In this document: piece after piece, positions 5,869 through 7,331 of the stretch
Position numbering within the stretch: the stretch's first letter is position 1
Layout of the letters: the number at the start of each line of letters is the position of its first letter
Assembly (NCBI GenBank): GCA_042573625.1
Contig: JBHPCZ010000151.1
Span: 1-7,331 of the forward strand
Source of the DNA: JBHPCZ01 sp042573625
Lineage (GTDB): Bacteria; Desulfobacterota; Desulfobacteria; Desulfobacterales; UBA11574
Reading direction: 5' to 3'
Length of the DNA: 7,331 nt
Program-made: the position numbers and the translations under genes
Notes under the pieces: model-generated
Told to the model about the DNA's origin: nothing
Databases searched by the model: none
Seen by the model: only the letters and a program-made list of their open reading frames with translations

Positions 5869-6182
5869 GCTGCCATTTAAAAATAAGGTTCTTGAACAAT
5901 TTGCTTGGAGAAAAGGGTTTGAGGATTTAAGGATTCAAGGGCTCAAGGGGTTGTTTTCAACGGTTTTATCAGCGCTTTGAGTATCCTTTCAATTCCTTTG
6001 TATCCTCCATGAGAGCCTTTAAATTTTCGTTATTCTATGAAGATCCAAATAGCGTTTGTGCGACATTTGTCAAACTTTCAACTCAATGTAATTCTTAAGC
6101 TTTTCACTCGGACCCTTGAATCCTTGAATCCTTCTCAAAACCGTCAACGTTTTCGGCGATGACTCAAAAAAATATCCGGCTT
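5869..6182. other. Spacer between the selenoprotein operon and the queuosine-type glycosyltransferase
   Basis: About 310 bases beyond the operon promoter without a supported gene. It is AT-rich and dominated by a pair of inverted GGATTCAA-type repeats and the sequence between them. The T-run (6165-6174 as A-run on +) just after the stop of the upstream - strand gene has no hairpin before it, so it is not a convincing terminator. Confidence 0.6.
5923..6131. repeat. Inverted pair of GGATTCAA tandem repeats
   Basis: GGATTTAAGGATTCAAGGG at 5923-5941 matches the reverse complement of CCCTTGAATCCTTGAATCC at 6113-6131 at 18 of 19 positions. Each arm is itself two tandem GGATTCAA units plus GGG. The roughly 170 bases between have no coding signal. 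It looks like a miniature repeat element with inverted ends, without transposase. Confidence 0.7.
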
Positions 6183-7295
6183 TTAATCCCCTGCCTGACA
6201 GGCCAGGTTTTCCAGTGCTTCGTCATAGTCATCTATGAGATTCTCCCAGGCAAAAGATCCCATGGCCCCAGAGAGATTATCTCGTTGAGCCTGATACCGG
6301 GGATAATTTGTGACAATAAAAAAGAGCTTTTCAATCAGGTCTTCCGGGTTTTTATAGAGAAAATCTGAATGAAACGCCTGGGGAAGAATTTCCGGGTAGG
6401 CGAGCCGGTCAGGGAGAAGGGGGATGCAGCCATAGCGGATGGCCTCGATCACAGATATGCCGAAATTTTCCTGTTTTGCGGTGCTAATGACAATTGATCC
6501 TCGCATAAGCCATTCACGGTATTTTTCTGCGGACTCGACATAGCCATATCGAACCACGCGACTCCCGTAGCGTTTCCGGGCAGCGATAAAATCTTCAGGA
6601 ACCACCTGAAAGTTTTCCCCCAGAAGTGCGATTTGGAAATCGACGCCCCGCTCAATTACGGCATCCAGGGCGTTAAAGAAATCGGTCGGATTTTTGTCAA
6701 ACTCCCAGCGATGATTCCAGACGATCAGAGGTGGCGCGGAATCCAAAGGCGCCAATGGTTCCATTTCTGCCGGGAACCGGCAACCCGGATAGATGAATTC
6801 GGACTTGGAGCGGATTTCATTGACCACCCAATTCGGCCGGTATTCAGGCATCATGTTAATAAAATCGGGAAGATTTGAAAAAAAGGCATCCAAGTGGAAT
6901 CGGGAATTAAATAGAATCTGATCCGCTGCCAGTGCGGTGGTGATATCGGTAAACCCAAACTGAAAATCAACACTCTCGCCGGGGGCCAGGGGATAGGTGA
7001 TCTGATTTTCATGGAAATAGACCAGAGCGGGGGGGCATGAAGATCCCCAGAGCGACTTGAAGTCCGAAAGACTCATCAGGTCTGACACGATCAGCCCGTC
7101 ATACCCTTCCAGAGAAGGTATTTTTTTAAAAAAATAGAGGGCGGCCCCACGCATTCGCCATTTCCAGAAGCGGGCGGGCAGGGTGAGAAGATCTATTATG
7201 TGCCGTGAATGTGAGCGCAAGCCTTCGGCAAAATGGCGATGCGATCCGCCAAAAAAAGGCTCCAGGAATAGGAATTTCAATCGGGTTTTTTTCAT
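6183..7295 (-). CDS. tRNA-queuosine mannosyltransferase-like glycosyltransferase (DUF3524/GTDC1 family)
   Basis: Predicted 370-aa cytosolic GT-B glycosyltransferase. Family marks in order: LEPFFGGSHRHF at 11-22, VYFHENQITYP at 92-102, LFNSRFHLDAF at 128-138, WNHRWEFDKNP at 193-203, LLGENF at 224-229, STAKQENFGISVIEA at 271-285 (EX7E-like, E276 and E284), and PLLPDRLAYPE at 292-302. These are the signature of the DUF3524 plus GT1 family, whose animal member GTDC1 (QTMAN) adds mannose to queuosine at position 34 of tRNA-Asp. A bacterial member may do the same or use another sugar or acceptor, so the tRNA role here is inferred. The ATG at 7295 is the only upstream choice, since an in-frame TAA lies about 20 bases before it. 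Its ribosome binding site is weak, with a small AGAAA/TTTCT palindrome (7299-7312) in its place. No queuosine-synthesis gene is in the window. Confidence 0.88.
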   Translation of the reverse strand: MKKTRLKFLFLEPFFGGSHRHFAEGLRSHSRHIIDLLTLPARFWKWRMRGAALYFFKKIPSLEGYDGLIVSDLMSLSDFKSLWGSSCPPALVYFHENQITYPLAPGESVDFQFGFTDITTALAADQILFNSRFHLDAFFSNLPDFINMMPEYRPNWVVNEIRSKSEFIYPGCRFPAEMEPLAPLDSAPPLIVWNHRWEFDKNPTDFFNALDAVIERGVDFQIALLGENFQVVPEDFIAARKRYGSRVVRYGYVESAEKYREWLMRGSIVISTAKQENFGISVIEAIRYGCIPLLPDRLAYPEILPQAFHSDFLYKNPEDLIEKLFFIVTNYPRYQAQRDNLSGAMGSFAWENLIDDYDEALENLACQAGD

Positions 7296-7331
7296 AATAG
7301 AAACATATTTCTTTTAAAAAACACTATCTAA

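Noticed and set aside
5660..5899. - strand ORF of 79 codons upstream of and overlapping the selenoprotein gene
   Set aside because: It runs through the promoter, leader hairpin and start of the selenoprotein in another frame, and shows no domain.

Overview
The window looks like part of the chromosome of an anaerobic, selenoprotein-using bacterium, most likely a Desulfobacterota (former deltaproteobacterial) sulfate reducer or a close relative. This is an inference. It rests on an in-frame UGA that must be read as selenocysteine, on the style of the predicted proteins, and on intergenic spaces holding degenerate palindromic repeats of the kind I associate with Desulfobacterales. No rRNA, tRNA, CRISPR array, transposase or phage gene was seen.

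Layout on the + strand: the window opens inside ftsK (1-1348, 5' end missing), which encodes the DNA translocase of cell division. A gene-poor spacer (1349-1788) follows and ends in one copy of a 50-bp repeat that abuts, and may supply a false start codon to, a small SAM-dependent methyltransferase (1816-2448). This converges on the next gene cluster across a repeat-rich spacer (2449-2867). That spacer holds a second copy of the 50-bp repeat, part of a larger element with inverted arms, and several perfect hairpins.

Layout on the - strand: a compact three-gene operon runs 5739 to 2868. Its first gene (5739-4876) is the main finding. It encodes an exported DsbA-like thioredoxin-fold protein whose active site is Sec-Pro-Ser-Cys, the Sec encoded by TGA at 5316-5314. 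Ordinary gene calling would split it into two hypothetical proteins. Perfect hairpins directly after the TGA are candidate bacterial SECIS elements. The gene has a strong Shine-Dalgarno, a good sigma70-like promoter with a 17-nt spacer, and a long hairpin at the predicted 5' end of the mRNA. Next, 15 bp downstream, comes a GT4-type glycosyltransferase (4860-3565). A class I methyltransferase (3584-2868) overlaps its end by 20 nt. The last two probably work on the same glycan or lipid; the link to the selenoprotein is by position only.

Further upstream, beyond a 443-bp spacer with inverted GGATTCAA-type repeats, a separate - strand gene (7295-6183) encodes a member of the DUF3524/GTDC1 family, related to the animal tRNA-queuosine mannosyltransferase. 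It may glycosylate queuosine in tRNA.
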